This document shows, piece after piece, positions 26,545-34,450 of a stretch of 64,000 nucleotides of DNA. The stretch lies in assembly GCF_000178855.1 (NCBI RefSeq), contig NZ_ADVG01000001.1, forward strand, positions 1,054,001 through 1,118,000, in the 5' to 3' direction. The position numbers and the translations under genes were made by a program. Numbering within the stretch: the stretch's first letter is position 1; the number at the start of each line of letters is the position of its first letter. The DNA is from Ktedonobacter racemifer DSM 44963 (GTDB taxonomy: Bacteria; Chloroflexota; Ktedonobacteria; Ktedonobacterales; Ktedonobacteraceae). The notes beneath the pieces were generated by a model. The model saw only the letters and a program-made list of their open reading frames with translations. It was not told where the DNA came from and did not search any database.

Positions 26545-26642
26545 TTCCAGTTCTCAGGCCGTCTCAATTATAATACATTCCAGCCGTGTTTGCGCGTTCT
26601 ACTATACTATTAGTCGTCACATGGTCTAACCAGGAGGCGCAG

Positions 26643-26936
26643 GTGTCCTATCTTTCAGTGCTCTCGCTCTGCCTGCATATTATAGGGCCTACTGGGATTA
26701 TAGTACTACTTTCCCGGGTATGGATTATTACCTGGCACTTCCGCGACTCGCCACCAGGCGGCTTTCGCCGCTACCAGCGCGCCCTGTACATGAAACAAAC
26801 CGCTGGCCTGGCCCTGCTCTTCCTCCTCACGATGGCTGCCAGCTATGCCTTGCTGCACGAAGTGTGGGGTGTACTCTACGGCCTCCTTGCCTTCAAAGCC
26901 TGCACGTGGTGGGTCCGCCTGGCACTTTTGCCGTAA
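26643..26936 (+). CDS. small membrane protein, 97 aa
   Basis: GTG start with a perfect AGGAGG 5 nt upstream; the frame runs 19 residues further upstream without a ribosome site. It has two or three hydrophobic helices: VLSLCLHIIGPTGIIVLLSRVW, KQTAGLALLFLLTMAASYALL and GVLYGLLAFKACTWWVRLALLP, joined by a basic loop (RDSPPGGFRRYQRALYMK). No family is recognised. Confidence 0.6.
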   Translation: MSYLSVLSLCLHIIGPTGIIVLLSRVWIITWHFRDSPPGGFRRYQRALYMKQTAGLALLFLLTMAASYALLHEVWGVLYGLLAFKACTWWVRLALLP

Positions 26937-27092
26937 GCGCTGCCCCTGCGAAGCGTCGCAGACGCTGAGAACATCTTGTAAAGAGTTAGATACGTGGTTC
27001 CCACAAAAAGAGGGTATAAGATCGTTTATTCTTAGTAGAAGAAATAGTATAAGACACTTTTAGCCAGACGTTCTCAGCACAGGCCACAGGAG

Positions 27093-27860
27093 ATGAACAT
27101 GAGCAGCCCGCCCTGGTACCAGACGTTTTTTGGCGAAGACTATCTACAAATCTACTCCCCATTCCTACCCGCATCTCGCACTCAACATGAGGTCAGTGCC
27201 ATTGAAGCGCTACTTCATCTCACACCAGGCATGCGAATCTTAGATGTGTGTTGTGGAGATGGACGCCATAGCCTCCCATTAGCGCAACGCGGATATGCTA
27301 TTACCGGGCTAGACCTTAGCGCGTCCCTCCTTGATCGAGCACGCCAGGAGACTGCCAGATTACACCTCAACATCGACTGGTTACAGCAGGATATGCGCTC
27401 TATCCCCTATGAAGACACCTTTGACGCAGCCATCAATATCTTTACTTCCTTTGGCTATTTTGAGCAGGAAGAAGATGATCTTCTGGTGCTCAAAGAGATT
27501 CACAAAGCACTCGCGCCCGGAGGCATCTTTCTGCTAGAAACCGTCTACCAACCACGAGTTGTACGCGCCTTTACCCCTCAAAGTATGATTCGCTACGACA
27601 ACGGCTTAATCGTCATGGAAGAGCGTGAGATCGATCTGCTCAAGAGCCGCAACAACGTCCGCATCACCCTGCTTCATCCCAATGGCGAGCGCATCGAACA
27701 TCGCCAATCCATACGCATCTATACACTTACCGAACTCATCAGCCTGATCAATCAAGCAGGGTTACAGGTCACAGGCTATTATGGCGACCTGGATGGCAAC
27801 GCCCTGACACTCGATAGCCGGCTCGTCATCGTCAGCCAGAAACCCACACCATCGCAATAA
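27093..27860 (+). CDS. class I SAM-dependent methyltransferase, 255 aa
   Basis: The Rossmann-type core starts with motif I MRILDVCCGDGRHSLPLAQRG near residue 49, then GLDLSASLLDRARQE (acidic loop end), LQQDMRSIPYEDTFDAAINIFTSFGYF (motif II/III with FDAAINIFTSFGYFE), and LAPGGIFLLETVYQP. The GDGRHS and TSFGYF pattern is common in small-molecule methyltransferases of unknown substrate. GGAGATGAAC precedes the start; an ATG two codons later is also possible. The gene is flanked by unrelated genes. Confidence 0.85.
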   Translation: MNMSSPPWYQTFFGEDYLQIYSPFLPASRTQHEVSAIEALLHLTPGMRILDVCCGDGRHSLPLAQRGYAITGLDLSASLLDRARQETARLHLNIDWLQQDMRSIPYEDTFDAAINIFTSFGYFEQEEDDLLVLKEIHKALAPGGIFLLETVYQPRVVRAFTPQSMIRYDNGLIVMEEREIDLLKSRNNVRITLLHPNGERIEHRQSIRIYTLTELISLINQAGLQVTGYYGDLDGNALTLDSRLVIVSQKPTPSQ

Positions 27861-27869
27861 TGAGTGCTC

Positions 27870-27899
27870 TAGACGCTATCAAACATAATGCGTTATAAT
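27870..27899 (+). promoter_or_regulatory. predicted promoter for the 27987 gene and mutY
   Basis: TAGACG and a perfect TATAAT are 18 nt apart, about 90 nt before the GTG start at 27987. Confidence 0.45.
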
Positions 27900-27986
27900 T
27901 GGCAGTGCCACCATAGTCAAATGAAGGAATAGAGCGGTGGTATTTCAAGTGTCTTTATCAATCAAAATTAAGGAAGGTACCTAGCC

Positions 27987-28259
27987 GTGCCGTGGTGTAG
28001 ATTTTTTATTCCTAAAATTGCCTCAGCAAACATCAAGCCGGGCGACCCCGACCTGAACGAGCATATTATGTATGCCAAATGCGTTAAGGGCCATGTTCTC
28101 AAAGATGCCCAGGACTGGGTCTTGTGCGAGAACCTGCCTGCTCCCGACGCGCAATGCTGGAAAGAGGGCGGCAAAACGCTTTTCGACATTACGCCGCGCA
28201 AGCGCAGTGCTGACCAGGCATCGTCACCAGAAGCAAGCGCGCAAAAGAGCAAAGTTTAG
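27987..28259 (+). CDS. hypothetical small protein, 90 aa
   Basis: GTG start after AAGGAAGG. The protein has a Cys-containing core (CVKGHVLKDAQDWVLCENLPAPDAQCW) with four Cys and one His, which could bind a metal, and a basic Ser/Lys tail. It ends 6 nt before mutY, so they are probably co-transcribed. No family is recognised. Confidence 0.5.
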   Translation: MPWCRFFIPKIASANIKPGDPDLNEHIMYAKCVKGHVLKDAQDWVLCENLPAPDAQCWKEGGKTLFDITPRKRSADQASSPEASAQKSKV

Positions 28260-28265
28260 ATCTGC

Positions 28266-29249
28266 ATGAGCATGGATTCACAGCCCTCACCTATTTCTTC
28301 TCAGCTCGCGCCTGACCATATTACACGCGCTCAGAGCGACTTACTGCGTTGGTATGCAGCAGAGCAACGTGATCTACCCTGGCGTCGCACCAGCGATCCC
28401 TATGCGATTCTGGTGTCAGAGATAATGCTCCAACAGACCCAGGTTGATCGCGTGCTGCCCAAATATCAACAATTTCTGAGTGCGTTCCCGACACTTGCAG
28501 ACCTGGCCGTGGCCCCTACCGCCGATGTCATCAACGTGTGGGTTCCCCTGGGATACAACATGCGCGCGGTGCGCCTACAAGCCATTGCGCAGCAGGTTAT
28601 GGCTCAGTATGATGGGCGTATTCCCGATACCATCGAGGGATTGCTCTCTCTCAAAGGGATTGGCCGCTATACGGCTGGTGCGATTGCCTGTTTCGCCTAT
28701 CATAAGCAAGTAGCCACCGTTGATACCAACATTCGCCGCGTGCTCCATCGCATCTTCATTGGTGTTGAGCAGCCGGAGACGGCATTGAACGACGCGGCAA
28801 TGCTGGCGCTTGCGGAACAGGTCTTGCCACCTGGCGAGGCCTACAACTGGAATCAGGCCCTGATGGATATGGGGGCGACGATCTGTACAAGTAACAATCC
28901 GCGCTGTATGGCATGCCCACTACAAGAGCCCTGCAAAGCTTATCAGGAGATGAGCCAGCATAGCCTCTTCCCGTCCGGCGTGGTTCTACGGCAGATGCGC
29001 AAGGTGGCGGAAAAGAAAACCAGCTATCAGAGCCAACCCTTCACAAGCACAAATCGCTACTTTCGTGGGCGAATCGTTGATCTGCTTCGTTCGTTGCCAG
29101 CGGGGGAGTGCATCACTCTCACTCTTCTCGGACCAAAAATCAAGCCTGAGTATAGCGATGCGGACCAACCCTGGCTACAACGTCTGGTGAGCGGTCTGGC
29201 AAAAGACGGCCTGGTCGACTATACAGAGGATAGAGTCCGCTTACCCTAA
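28266..29249 (+). CDS. mutY: A/G-specific adenine glycosylase, 327 aa
   Basis: Removes adenine mispaired with 8-oxoguanine in DNA. The N-terminal helix has the catalytic Glu in VSEIMLQQTQVDRV. The helix-hairpin-helix is LLSLKGIGRYTAGAIACFAY with catalytic Asp in VATVDTNIRRVL. The iron-sulfur loop is CTSNNPRCMACPLQEPC (C-x6-C-x2-C-x5-C). The usual C-terminal NUDIX-like 8-oxoG domain is not evident; the last 90 residues form a short, different module (RYFRGRIVDLLRSLPAGE). This is seen in some non-proteobacterial MutY, but may lower 8-oxoG selectivity. It is coupled to the 27987 gene. Confidence 0.92.
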   Translation: MSMDSQPSPISSQLAPDHITRAQSDLLRWYAAEQRDLPWRRTSDPYAILVSEIMLQQTQVDRVLPKYQQFLSAFPTLADLAVAPTADVINVWVPLGYNMRAVRLQAIAQQVMAQYDGRIPDTIEGLLSLKGIGRYTAGAIACFAYHKQVATVDTNIRRVLHRIFIGVEQPETALNDAAMLALAEQVLPPGEAYNWNQALMDMGATICTSNNPRCMACPLQEPCKAYQEMSQHSLFPSGVVLRQMRKVAEKKTSYQSQPFTSTNRYFRGRIVDLLRSLPAGECITLTLLGPKIKPEYSDADQPWLQRLVSGLAKDGLVDYTEDRVRLP

Positions 29250-29307
29250 CCCACCTGTAGGTGACCAAAGAAACCTGTTTTATTCATTACCTGGAGCCTA
29301 CCTCCTT

Positions 29308-30210
29308 ATGCGAAAACCAACGCCGCTCTCGCGGCTAGCGCTAGCGCGCTCAGGTTTTCGGAGAGGCACTATATTTACTTGGAGGAACGAGCCGTTGCGA
29401 CTAACAAGCTTGAACGATATACAAACGCATCATCGCCACATCTTTCTCTCGCCACACTATGATGACGTAGTCTACTCCTGCGGAGGCACACTGGGTGTAC
29501 AGTTGAGCAGCGGATTGCGTCCCCTGGTCATCACCGTTTTTGGGGGCGCCCCAACCACAGGTACCCTCAGCCCCTTCGCCCAACAAGTGCATCGCCAGCG
29601 CGGCTTTGGTGGCACAACCACGGTCCAGGACGTTATTGAGATACGCCGCAAAGAAGATGCCAAGGCGCTTGATCTCTTCCCAACCGACTATCTCTGGCTC
29701 GACTACCAGGATGCCATCTATCGCGGCACCCCAACCTATTACAACAGCGATTCGCAATTGATGGGTGGTGATGTACATCCCGCCGACGCCGAGATCGAGC
29801 GCCAGTTGCTCAATGGCCTGCTCACACTGCACAATCGCCTTCCCGATACGGTGTGGTACGCACCACTTGGCGTTGGACGCCATGTCGATCATCAGATTGT
29901 GGCATCCATGGCCGATGGCCTGGCACAGCATGGGGCAAAGGTCTACTTCTACGAGGATTTTCCCTATGTGACCCAGAGCGGCGCGCTCGATACGCGTTTG
30001 AAAGAACTGGACCTCCCGCTCGAACCTACCCTGGTTGAGATGTCAGAAATGCTTGAGCTGCGCATTGAGGCGGCTGAGGCATACGCGACACAGACCCAGC
30101 AGAACTTTGGCGGCTCCGAGCAGATGCGCCAGGCCATGACACACTACACGCACAATATTCGTCCCGTAGAAACCATTTATCTGGAGCGCTACTGGACCTA
30201 CCGCCGCTAA
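29308..30210 (+). CDS. PIG-L/LmbE-family deacetylase, 300 aa
   Basis: A zinc-dependent N-deacetylase fold. The metal motif appears as FLSPHYDDVVYSCGGTLG near residue 50 (H-x-D-D, with Tyr replacing the usual Pro of HPDD), and the third ligand as GVGRHVDHQIVASMA near residue 190. Family members act on GlcNAc-containing lipids or on small thiols such as mycothiol or bacillithiol precursors. The substrate cannot be deduced. The N-terminal 30 residues are basic. A short hairpin follows the stop. Confidence 0.85.
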   Translation: MRKPTPLSRLALARSGFRRGTIFTWRNEPLRLTSLNDIQTHHRHIFLSPHYDDVVYSCGGTLGVQLSSGLRPLVITVFGGAPTTGTLSPFAQQVHRQRGFGGTTTVQDVIEIRRKEDAKALDLFPTDYLWLDYQDAIYRGTPTYYNSDSQLMGGDVHPADAEIERQLLNGLLTLHNRLPDTVWYAPLGVGRHVDHQIVASMADGLAQHGAKVYFYEDFPYVTQSGALDTRLKELDLPLEPTLVEMSEMLELRIEAAEAYATQTQQNFGGSEQMRQAMTHYTHNIRPVETIYLERYWTYRR

Positions 30211-30230
30211 ACTTACTCATCTGTGCTATT

Positions 30231-30254
30231 GACAGGCGTTAGAAAACGCCTGTC
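30231..30254 (+). terminator. 10-bp hairpin after the PIG-L gene
   Basis: GACAGGCGTT / AACGCCTGTC with loop AGAA, 20 nt after the stop; no strong U-tract. Confidence 0.5.
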
Positions 30255-30417
30255 ATGGCCTTGCGTGGTATCCTGAAGAGTGACAGGAAAAACGTCCAGT
30301 CGGGCGCATTCACCGCCAATCGCCAGCAAAATTTCCTCATAACGGCAAATACCAAATGCTCGATCTGGCACCGTGCAGCGCAACTTGAACAAGAGGGAAC
30401 AGCAGGAGTGTGGATAG

Positions 30418-32244
30418 ATGAAGGGCATAGAAGGAACAACCCTCGGCAGATATGAGCTACATCGGCGTGTAGCACAAGGATCAACCTCTGAGGTCTACTT
30501 GGGCTTTGATCGTCGCGTCAAACGGCGCGTCGCCATCAAGGTCCTCTACGGGAGTAATGAACCATTCGTCCGTCGCTTTGAACGCGAAGCCCTGGCAATT
30601 GGCGCGCTCTCCCATAACCATATTCTCCCTCTGTACGATTTCGGCGAGCAAAGCCCCTGGTATTATCTCGTGATGCCTTTCATCGAAGGCGGCACATTAC
30701 GCGACTATCTCTATCATCGTGAACGTCTCCCTCTCGACGAAGCTGGCAGCTATCTCTATCAGATCGCATCCGCGCTGCAATATGCACATGACCATGATAT
30801 CCTGCATCGTGATGTCAAACCATCCAATATTCTCCTGCGTCCCGATGGGTACGCGTATCTCGCCGACTTCGGCCTGGCGAAAGCCAAAATTGAGGCAGAC
30901 GCCTATAACCACTCCAGCGCGACGGTTGGCACGCCTGAATACATGGCACCCGAACAGTCTAATGGCATCAGCGACTATCGCAGCGATATTTACGCCCTGG
31001 GTATCATTCTCTATCAAATGCTTACCGGCCGCGTTCCCTTTAGCGCAGAGACACCGGTCGGCATCACCTTAAAACATATCCAGGTCCCGCCTCCCCCTCC
31101 AAGCCAGTTCAATGACGCCATCCCCACCATCGTCGAAAGCGTCATGCTCCAGGCCCTCGCTAAGGATCCCGAGCAACGCTACCAGAGCGCACGTGCCTTT
31201 TCCAACGCCTATCTGCAAGCCCTGCAAAAGGCGATCCCCACCTGCTCGCTTGAGAATGCCCTGGCACTCACCCAAACAGATCTCATGATCACTATTTCCG
31301 AGCCAACAGAGCCTGCTGAAGACGCCTCACCACTAATCAAGAAGACAACGAAGCTTCAGCCACCAGTGGACCCAGATTTCGTGCTCTCAGAGGTCCCAAC
31401 ACCACTCTTCCCCCTGCAAATGCCGATGGCTAGCTGGCCTTCACCGAACCAATTGCGCCAGGCACATCGCCCTAGCCGCCCCTTCCTGTTCACACTCATT
31501 AGCCTCCTGCTCCTGCTCCTGGCCTTGCCCCTGCTTATGTTCTGGTACAGTATCCGCTGGCAGGCAGCGCCAAACTCCCTGTTCTCTCTCGCCAGCCAAT
31601 CCTCGCAGGGACTCCTCCCAGGCAACCCAGTTCAGGCAACTCTGGCAGCACGCGCACGTGTCCAGGCGACAGCCGGTATTACCTCAGAGATTGGGGCCGG
31701 TCCCATCCTCTATACGCATGACCTCACCTCGCCAGGTGGTGGCTGGCTCAATGATGGCCAACAGTGCCATTTCACGCCTCAAGGATATCATGTCTACGCC
31801 GCCAGCCGAGCGCTGGCCTGGTGCTATACGAATGCACCCTCCTTTACGAACATGGCTATTACGGTCCAGGCTCGCCTGTCACGCGGCACCATCTATGGGC
31901 TTATCTTCCGCCTGCAACCAGAGAGCCAGTCATTTTATGTGCTCGAACTCAATAATACAGGCTCATATCGCTTTGTCCGCGCCCAGGGCAGCGACCCGGC
32001 CACCTGGCTACCCCTTATTGACTGGACGCATTCAGGTGCTATTATAAATGGGTATGGGCAACTTAATACCCTGCTCGCAATTATGCAGGGAACGCAGTTT
32101 ACGTTCTACATCAATAAGCAACTTATTTTTTCCAATGTTGTGGATAACGCCTATACCTCGGGGATGGTTGGCTTCCTGACCGGTAGCGACCAGGAGAGTG
32201 ATAGCGAAGCCGTCTTCCGCAATCTATGGATATTTGAGAAGTAG
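30418..32244 (+). CDS. transmembrane Ser/Thr protein kinase with lectin-like ectodomain, 608 aa
   Basis: Residues 8-270 form an intact Hanks-type kinase: glycine loop VAQGSTSEVYLG, RVAIKVLY lysine, catalytic HRDVKPSNILL, DFGLAKAK, and GTPEYMAPEQ. A linker leads to one transmembrane helix (FLFTLISLLLLLLALPLLMFW) near residue 360. The outside part of about 210 residues resembles a concanavalin/LamG beta-sandwich (DLTSPGGGWLNDG, FTFYINKQLIFSNVVDN, SGMVGFLTGS). This suggests carbohydrate or lipid sensing coupled to cytoplasmic phosphorylation. It may phosphorylate partners read by the FHA protein at 20613; that link is inference. It ends 1 nt before the folK start. Confidence 0.9.
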   Translation: MKGIEGTTLGRYELHRRVAQGSTSEVYLGFDRRVKRRVAIKVLYGSNEPFVRRFEREALAIGALSHNHILPLYDFGEQSPWYYLVMPFIEGGTLRDYLYHRERLPLDEAGSYLYQIASALQYAHDHDILHRDVKPSNILLRPDGYAYLADFGLAKAKIEADAYNHSSATVGTPEYMAPEQSNGISDYRSDIYALGIILYQMLTGRVPFSAETPVGITLKHIQVPPPPPSQFNDAIPTIVESVMLQALAKDPEQRYQSARAFSNAYLQALQKAIPTCSLENALALTQTDLMITISEPTEPAEDASPLIKKTTKLQPPVDPDFVLSEVPTPLFPLQMPMASWPSPNQLRQAHRPSRPFLFTLISLLLLLLALPLLMFWYSIRWQAAPNSLFSLASQSSQGLLPGNPVQATLAARARVQATAGITSEIGAGPILYTHDLTSPGGGWLNDGQQCHFTPQGYHVYAASRALAWCYTNAPSFTNMAITVQARLSRGTIYGLIFRLQPESQSFYVLELNNTGSYRFVRAQGSDPATWLPLIDWTHSGAIINGYGQLNTLLAIMQGTQFTFYINKQLIFSNVVDNAYTSGMVGFLTGSDQESDSEAVFRNLWIFEK

Positions 32245-32245
32245 C

Positions 32246-32866
32246 ATGCTCTCCACACATGCGACATTGGAGATAGAAAGAGTTCGCGAGGTTTCTTCAG
32301 GCATGCCCCATTCACATTTTTCAGAGCAACCAGCAAGTACAGCCGTCCCTGCCAGGCATCACGTCTACCTGGCGCTTGGCACGAATCTGGGCGAGCGCAT
32401 CCACAACCTGGAGTATGCCTTGCACCTCCTGCGCGAACACCTCCAACTAGAGCGTATCTCCTCAGTTTATGAAACCGAGCCAGTAGGCTACGCCAACCAG
32501 CCGAAATTCCTGAACATGGCCTGTAGCGGAACGACTGTATTAAGCGCACCAGAGCTCCTACAGACCACCCAGGGCATAGAACAGACACTAGGTCGCCAGG
32601 CGACGTTTCGCAACGGGCCACGACTCATTGACATCGATATTCTCCTCTATGACCAGGAGCAGTGGCAGCAAGAAGGGCTTACGCTTCCACATCCGCGACT
32701 CGCTGAGCGCGCCTTCGTCCTGGCTCCCCTGGCCGAGATCGCCCCAGACCTCAAGCACCCTGCTCTTGGCAAGAACATGCGTGAATTACTTGAGGTAGTT
32801 TCACAACAGGGCATTCTTCGCATCGACCAACCAGTCTCGATCTCACCAGGATCTCCCACTACTTAA
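32246..32866 (+). CDS. folK: 6-hydroxymethyl-7,8-dihydropterin pyrophosphokinase, 206 aa
   Basis: Catalyses the pyrophosphoryl transfer step of folate synthesis. The fold starts with VYLALGTNLGERIHNLEYAL near residue 43, then SSVYETEPVGYANQPKFLNM, and the HPPK signature RNGPRLIDIDILLYDQE near residue 124. The ATG at 32246 directly follows the kinase stop, giving about 40 extra N-terminal residues. An internal ATG at 32303 would give a more usual length. No other folate genes are adjacent. Confidence 0.92.
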   Translation: MLSTHATLEIERVREVSSGMPHSHFSEQPASTAVPARHHVYLALGTNLGERIHNLEYALHLLREHLQLERISSVYETEPVGYANQPKFLNMACSGTTVLSAPELLQTTQGIEQTLGRQATFRNGPRLIDIDILLYDQEQWQQEGLTLPHPRLAERAFVLAPLAEIAPDLKHPALGKNMRELLEVVSQQGILRIDQPVSISPGSPTT

Positions 32867-32891
32867 CAAGCCTTGCCCAGCATGCTATAAT
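32863..32891 (+). promoter_or_regulatory. strong predicted promoter overlapping the folK stop
   Basis: TTAACA (overlapping the folK TAA) and a perfect TATAAT are 17 nt apart. Transcription would start near 32898, giving rsfS a leader of about 220 nt. Confidence 0.65.
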
Positions 32892-32922
32892 GCGGATACA
32901 AAATACAATGTGAATATACTCG

Positions 32923-33034
32923 TACCAGGGCATGTAGGTCTTTAAGGACCCATACACAAATACAGTGTCACTGGTCTTTACCATAACCCAAAGGAACCGC
33001 CTATTTTTCCTGGTTGTGAACTCAAGGGCTGGTA
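32923..33034 (+). other. structured rsfS leader, possible cis-regulatory RNA
   Basis: TACCAG (32923-32928) can pair with CTGGTA (33029-33034) and so close a domain of about 110 nt. Inside it TGTAGGTC / GACC-CA-TACA forms a hairpin. The leader is far longer than neighbouring genes use, and no riboswitch class is recognised. Confidence 0.35.
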
Positions 33035-33118
33035 GATACGTATAGAAATTATATTAGGCGAAAACAATGTGTGACCTACGTCGTGTCGGGTCATTTAGAA
33101 GTAAGCAAGGGAGTACTT

Positions 33119-33478
33119 GTGGAGGGAGTTCTGCTAGATCCAGCACAGTTAGCGAAAGCCGCAGTCGATATTGCGTCTGATAAAAAAGCATCAGACATTT
33201 TACTCCTCGATATTCGAGAAGTTACTGTCTTTGCCGACTACTTTGTCATCTGTAGCGGTAGCAACCCCAGGTTGATCCAGACAATCGCCAGCACAATTGA
33301 CGAGGAGTTGGGAAAACAGGGAGCCAGGTTGCTGCACCGCGAAGGGACAGCAGACACAGGGTGGATTCTCCTGGACTTTGGCGACGTCGTTGTACACATC
33401 TTCGCACCTAAAGAACGCGAATATTACCGATTGGAGCGACTTTGGAGCGATGCAAAAACAGTTGTGTACCTCCAGTGA
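33119..33478 (+). CDS. rsfS: ribosomal silencing factor RsfS (Iojap family), 119 aa
   Basis: Binds ribosomal protein uL14 and blocks subunit joining when nutrients are low. The conserved core is DILLLDIREVTVFADYFVICSGSNPRLIQTIASTIDEEL, then GWILLDFGDVVVHIF and REYYRLERLWSDA. I chose GTG 33119, with AAGGGAG 5 nt upstream and a typical family length; the frame also allows GTG 33071. The stop is followed directly by a structured RNA that may be a mobile element, so the normal terminator may be displaced. Confidence 0.92.
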   Translation: MEGVLLDPAQLAKAAVDIASDKKASDILLLDIREVTVFADYFVICSGSNPRLIQTIASTIDEELGKQGARLLHREGTADTGWILLDFGDVVVHIFAPKEREYYRLERLWSDAKTVVYLQ

Positions 33479-33803
33479 ACTACCGCTGAGCTGAAGACTC
33501 AGCAGATTCTTCGGAGGCTTGAGTCTTCAGTTTGGTAGCTTCGTGAGAAGCTTGAGTTCACCAGACTCAGCCCCAGAAATGGGAGCTACGTTCGATAGGT
33601 CATGACACCTGCGGTTGACGCATCAGACCGCTGCTCTGTCGCCTGGGTTTAAGTAGGACTGAGGCAAGGTCCGGTGATTCAGGTGCAAAAAGCCTTTGAA
33701 CATTGTCGAGATGAAGCCGGATTCTCTTCGTGGCTGCCATGCCACCTCAAAAGGGCACGCTAGCGAAGAGATACGCATCACCTGCCTTCGGGCAGCGTTT
33801 TTT
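33479..33803 (+). ncRNA. probable orphan IscB-type omega-RNA (HEARO-like)
   Basis: A GC-rich, non-coding, highly structured stretch starts 1-2 nt after the rsfS stop. CTACC-GCTGAG-CTGAAGACTCA pairs with TGAGTCTTCAG-TT-GGTAG (33480-33539). CTCTTCG (33724) pairs with CGAAGAG (33764) around a GTGGC...GCCAC hairpin. Blocks such as CCGGATTCTC and CCACCTCAAAAGGGCAC resemble, from memory, the HEARO/omega-RNA scaffold of IscB nucleases, common in Ktedonobacteria. The RNA ends at CTGCCTTCGGGCAG plus TTTTTT. No IscB gene follows. The guide of such RNAs lies at the 5' end, here the last bases of rsfS. Confidence 0.5.
33782..33802 (+). terminator. intrinsic terminator at the end of the structured RNA
   Basis: CTGCC-TTCG-GGCAG followed by CGTTTTTT, a textbook UUCG hairpin with a U-tract on plus. 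It shows that the upstream non-coding region is transcribed. Confidence 0.8.
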
Positions 33804-33839
33804 GAGTTAATGGATCGTCTCTTGCTCAAAAGAACAAGG

Positions 33840-33892
33840 GGCGATCCGGCGATTCATCCACGAGGTTGAAGATCTCGTAGTTTTCTCGCCAC
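33840..33892 (+). repeat. possible IS605-type right end of the orphan RNA element
   Basis: GATTCATCCACGAG-GTTGAAGAT-CTCGTAG resembles the right-end hairpin of IS200/IS605-like elements (GAATCC...stem-loop...). If so, the element spans about 33479-33892 and has lost its protein gene. Confidence 0.35.
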
Positions 33893-33923
33893 GCCTCTAT
33901 AAAAATTAGAAAAGGTGACGACG

Positions 33924-34106
33924 ATGACATTTTTTCGCAACCGCATGTTTCTCGAAGGAATTGCCCTCGGCGGCATTTGTGGGCTTATCATCGGCTCTAT
34001 CATTGCCTTCACACTTGGTGAAAGCAGTGTAGAGGCACTTCGCCGCGCCATTGATACGCGCCTCCCCAAAAGAAACAAGGTGCCGTTCAAGTACCTCTCA
34101 CAATAG
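33924..34106 (+). CDS. small single-pass membrane protein, 60 aa
   Basis: FLEGIALGGICGLIIGSIIAFTLG is a Gly-rich membrane helix, followed by an amphipathic helix (SSVEALRRAIDTRLPKR) and a basic end. The style resembles YtxH-like proteins, but it is too short to assign. AAAGGTG lies upstream of the ATG at 33924; an in-frame GTG is at 33915. A strong terminator follows at 34191. Confidence 0.6.
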   Translation: MTFFRNRMFLEGIALGGICGLIIGSIIAFTLGESSVEALRRAIDTRLPKRNKVPFKYLSQ

Positions 34107-34190
34107 TTTCTCTGCTCTTTCTCAATCCTTGCGGGTTTCTCAAGCTTCTACCCTGGTACGAGGAACCCCTTCCAACAATAAGCAGAACTT

Positions 34191-34234
34191 AAGCCCATTA
34201 GTTACGTCATTGGACGTAACTAATGGGCTTTTTC
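34191..34234 (+). terminator. intrinsic terminator, 18-bp perfect stem
   Basis: AAGCCCATTAGTTACGTC / GACGTAACTAATGGGCTT with loop ATTG, followed by TTT and a T-rich run. It ends the small membrane protein transcript. Confidence 0.85.
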
Positions 34235-34298
34235 TTTCTTACACCTATTTCTCCTACTCAATTCCTACTCATCACATAGAATTTTGTAACTACTCAGT

Positions 34299-34318
34299 AG
34301 GGTTTCAGCCATTTTGAA
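34299..34318 (+). repeat. 20-bp direct repeat, copy 1
   Basis: AGGGTTTCAGCCATTTTGAA occurs identically at 36822-36841, so the two copies flank the ISAs1 element and the hydrolase gene. The second copy begins an imperfect inverted repeat. This one is probably a broken end of the same repeat. Confidence 0.6.
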
Positions 34319-34386
34319 TTCTCACTGCCTGATCGTTCGCTTTTGGCCCAGGGCTTTTTGGTTTACCCGAAAAGAGTGAAAAAGAA

Positions 34387-34445
34387 GTCATTTCTTGCGA
34401 CACTTAGGAAAACTCAAAACACCCCTAAGTGTCGCAAGAAATGAC
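34387..34445 (+). repeat. 22-bp hairpin inside the ISAs1 left end
   Basis: GTCATTTCTTGCGACACTTAGG (34387-34408) is exactly complementary to 34424-34445, with a 15-nt loop, just before the transposase start. Such hairpins in IS leaders block read-through from outside promoters or hide the ribosome site. Confidence 0.6.
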
Positions 34446-34450
34446 CTTGG

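Noticed and set aside
33479..33803. RNase P RNA, tmRNA or 6S RNA as identity of the structured region
   Set aside because: The conserved cores of these RNAs (for example the RNase P GAGGAAAGTCC stretch, or the tmRNA CCA end with its tRNA-like domain) are not present.
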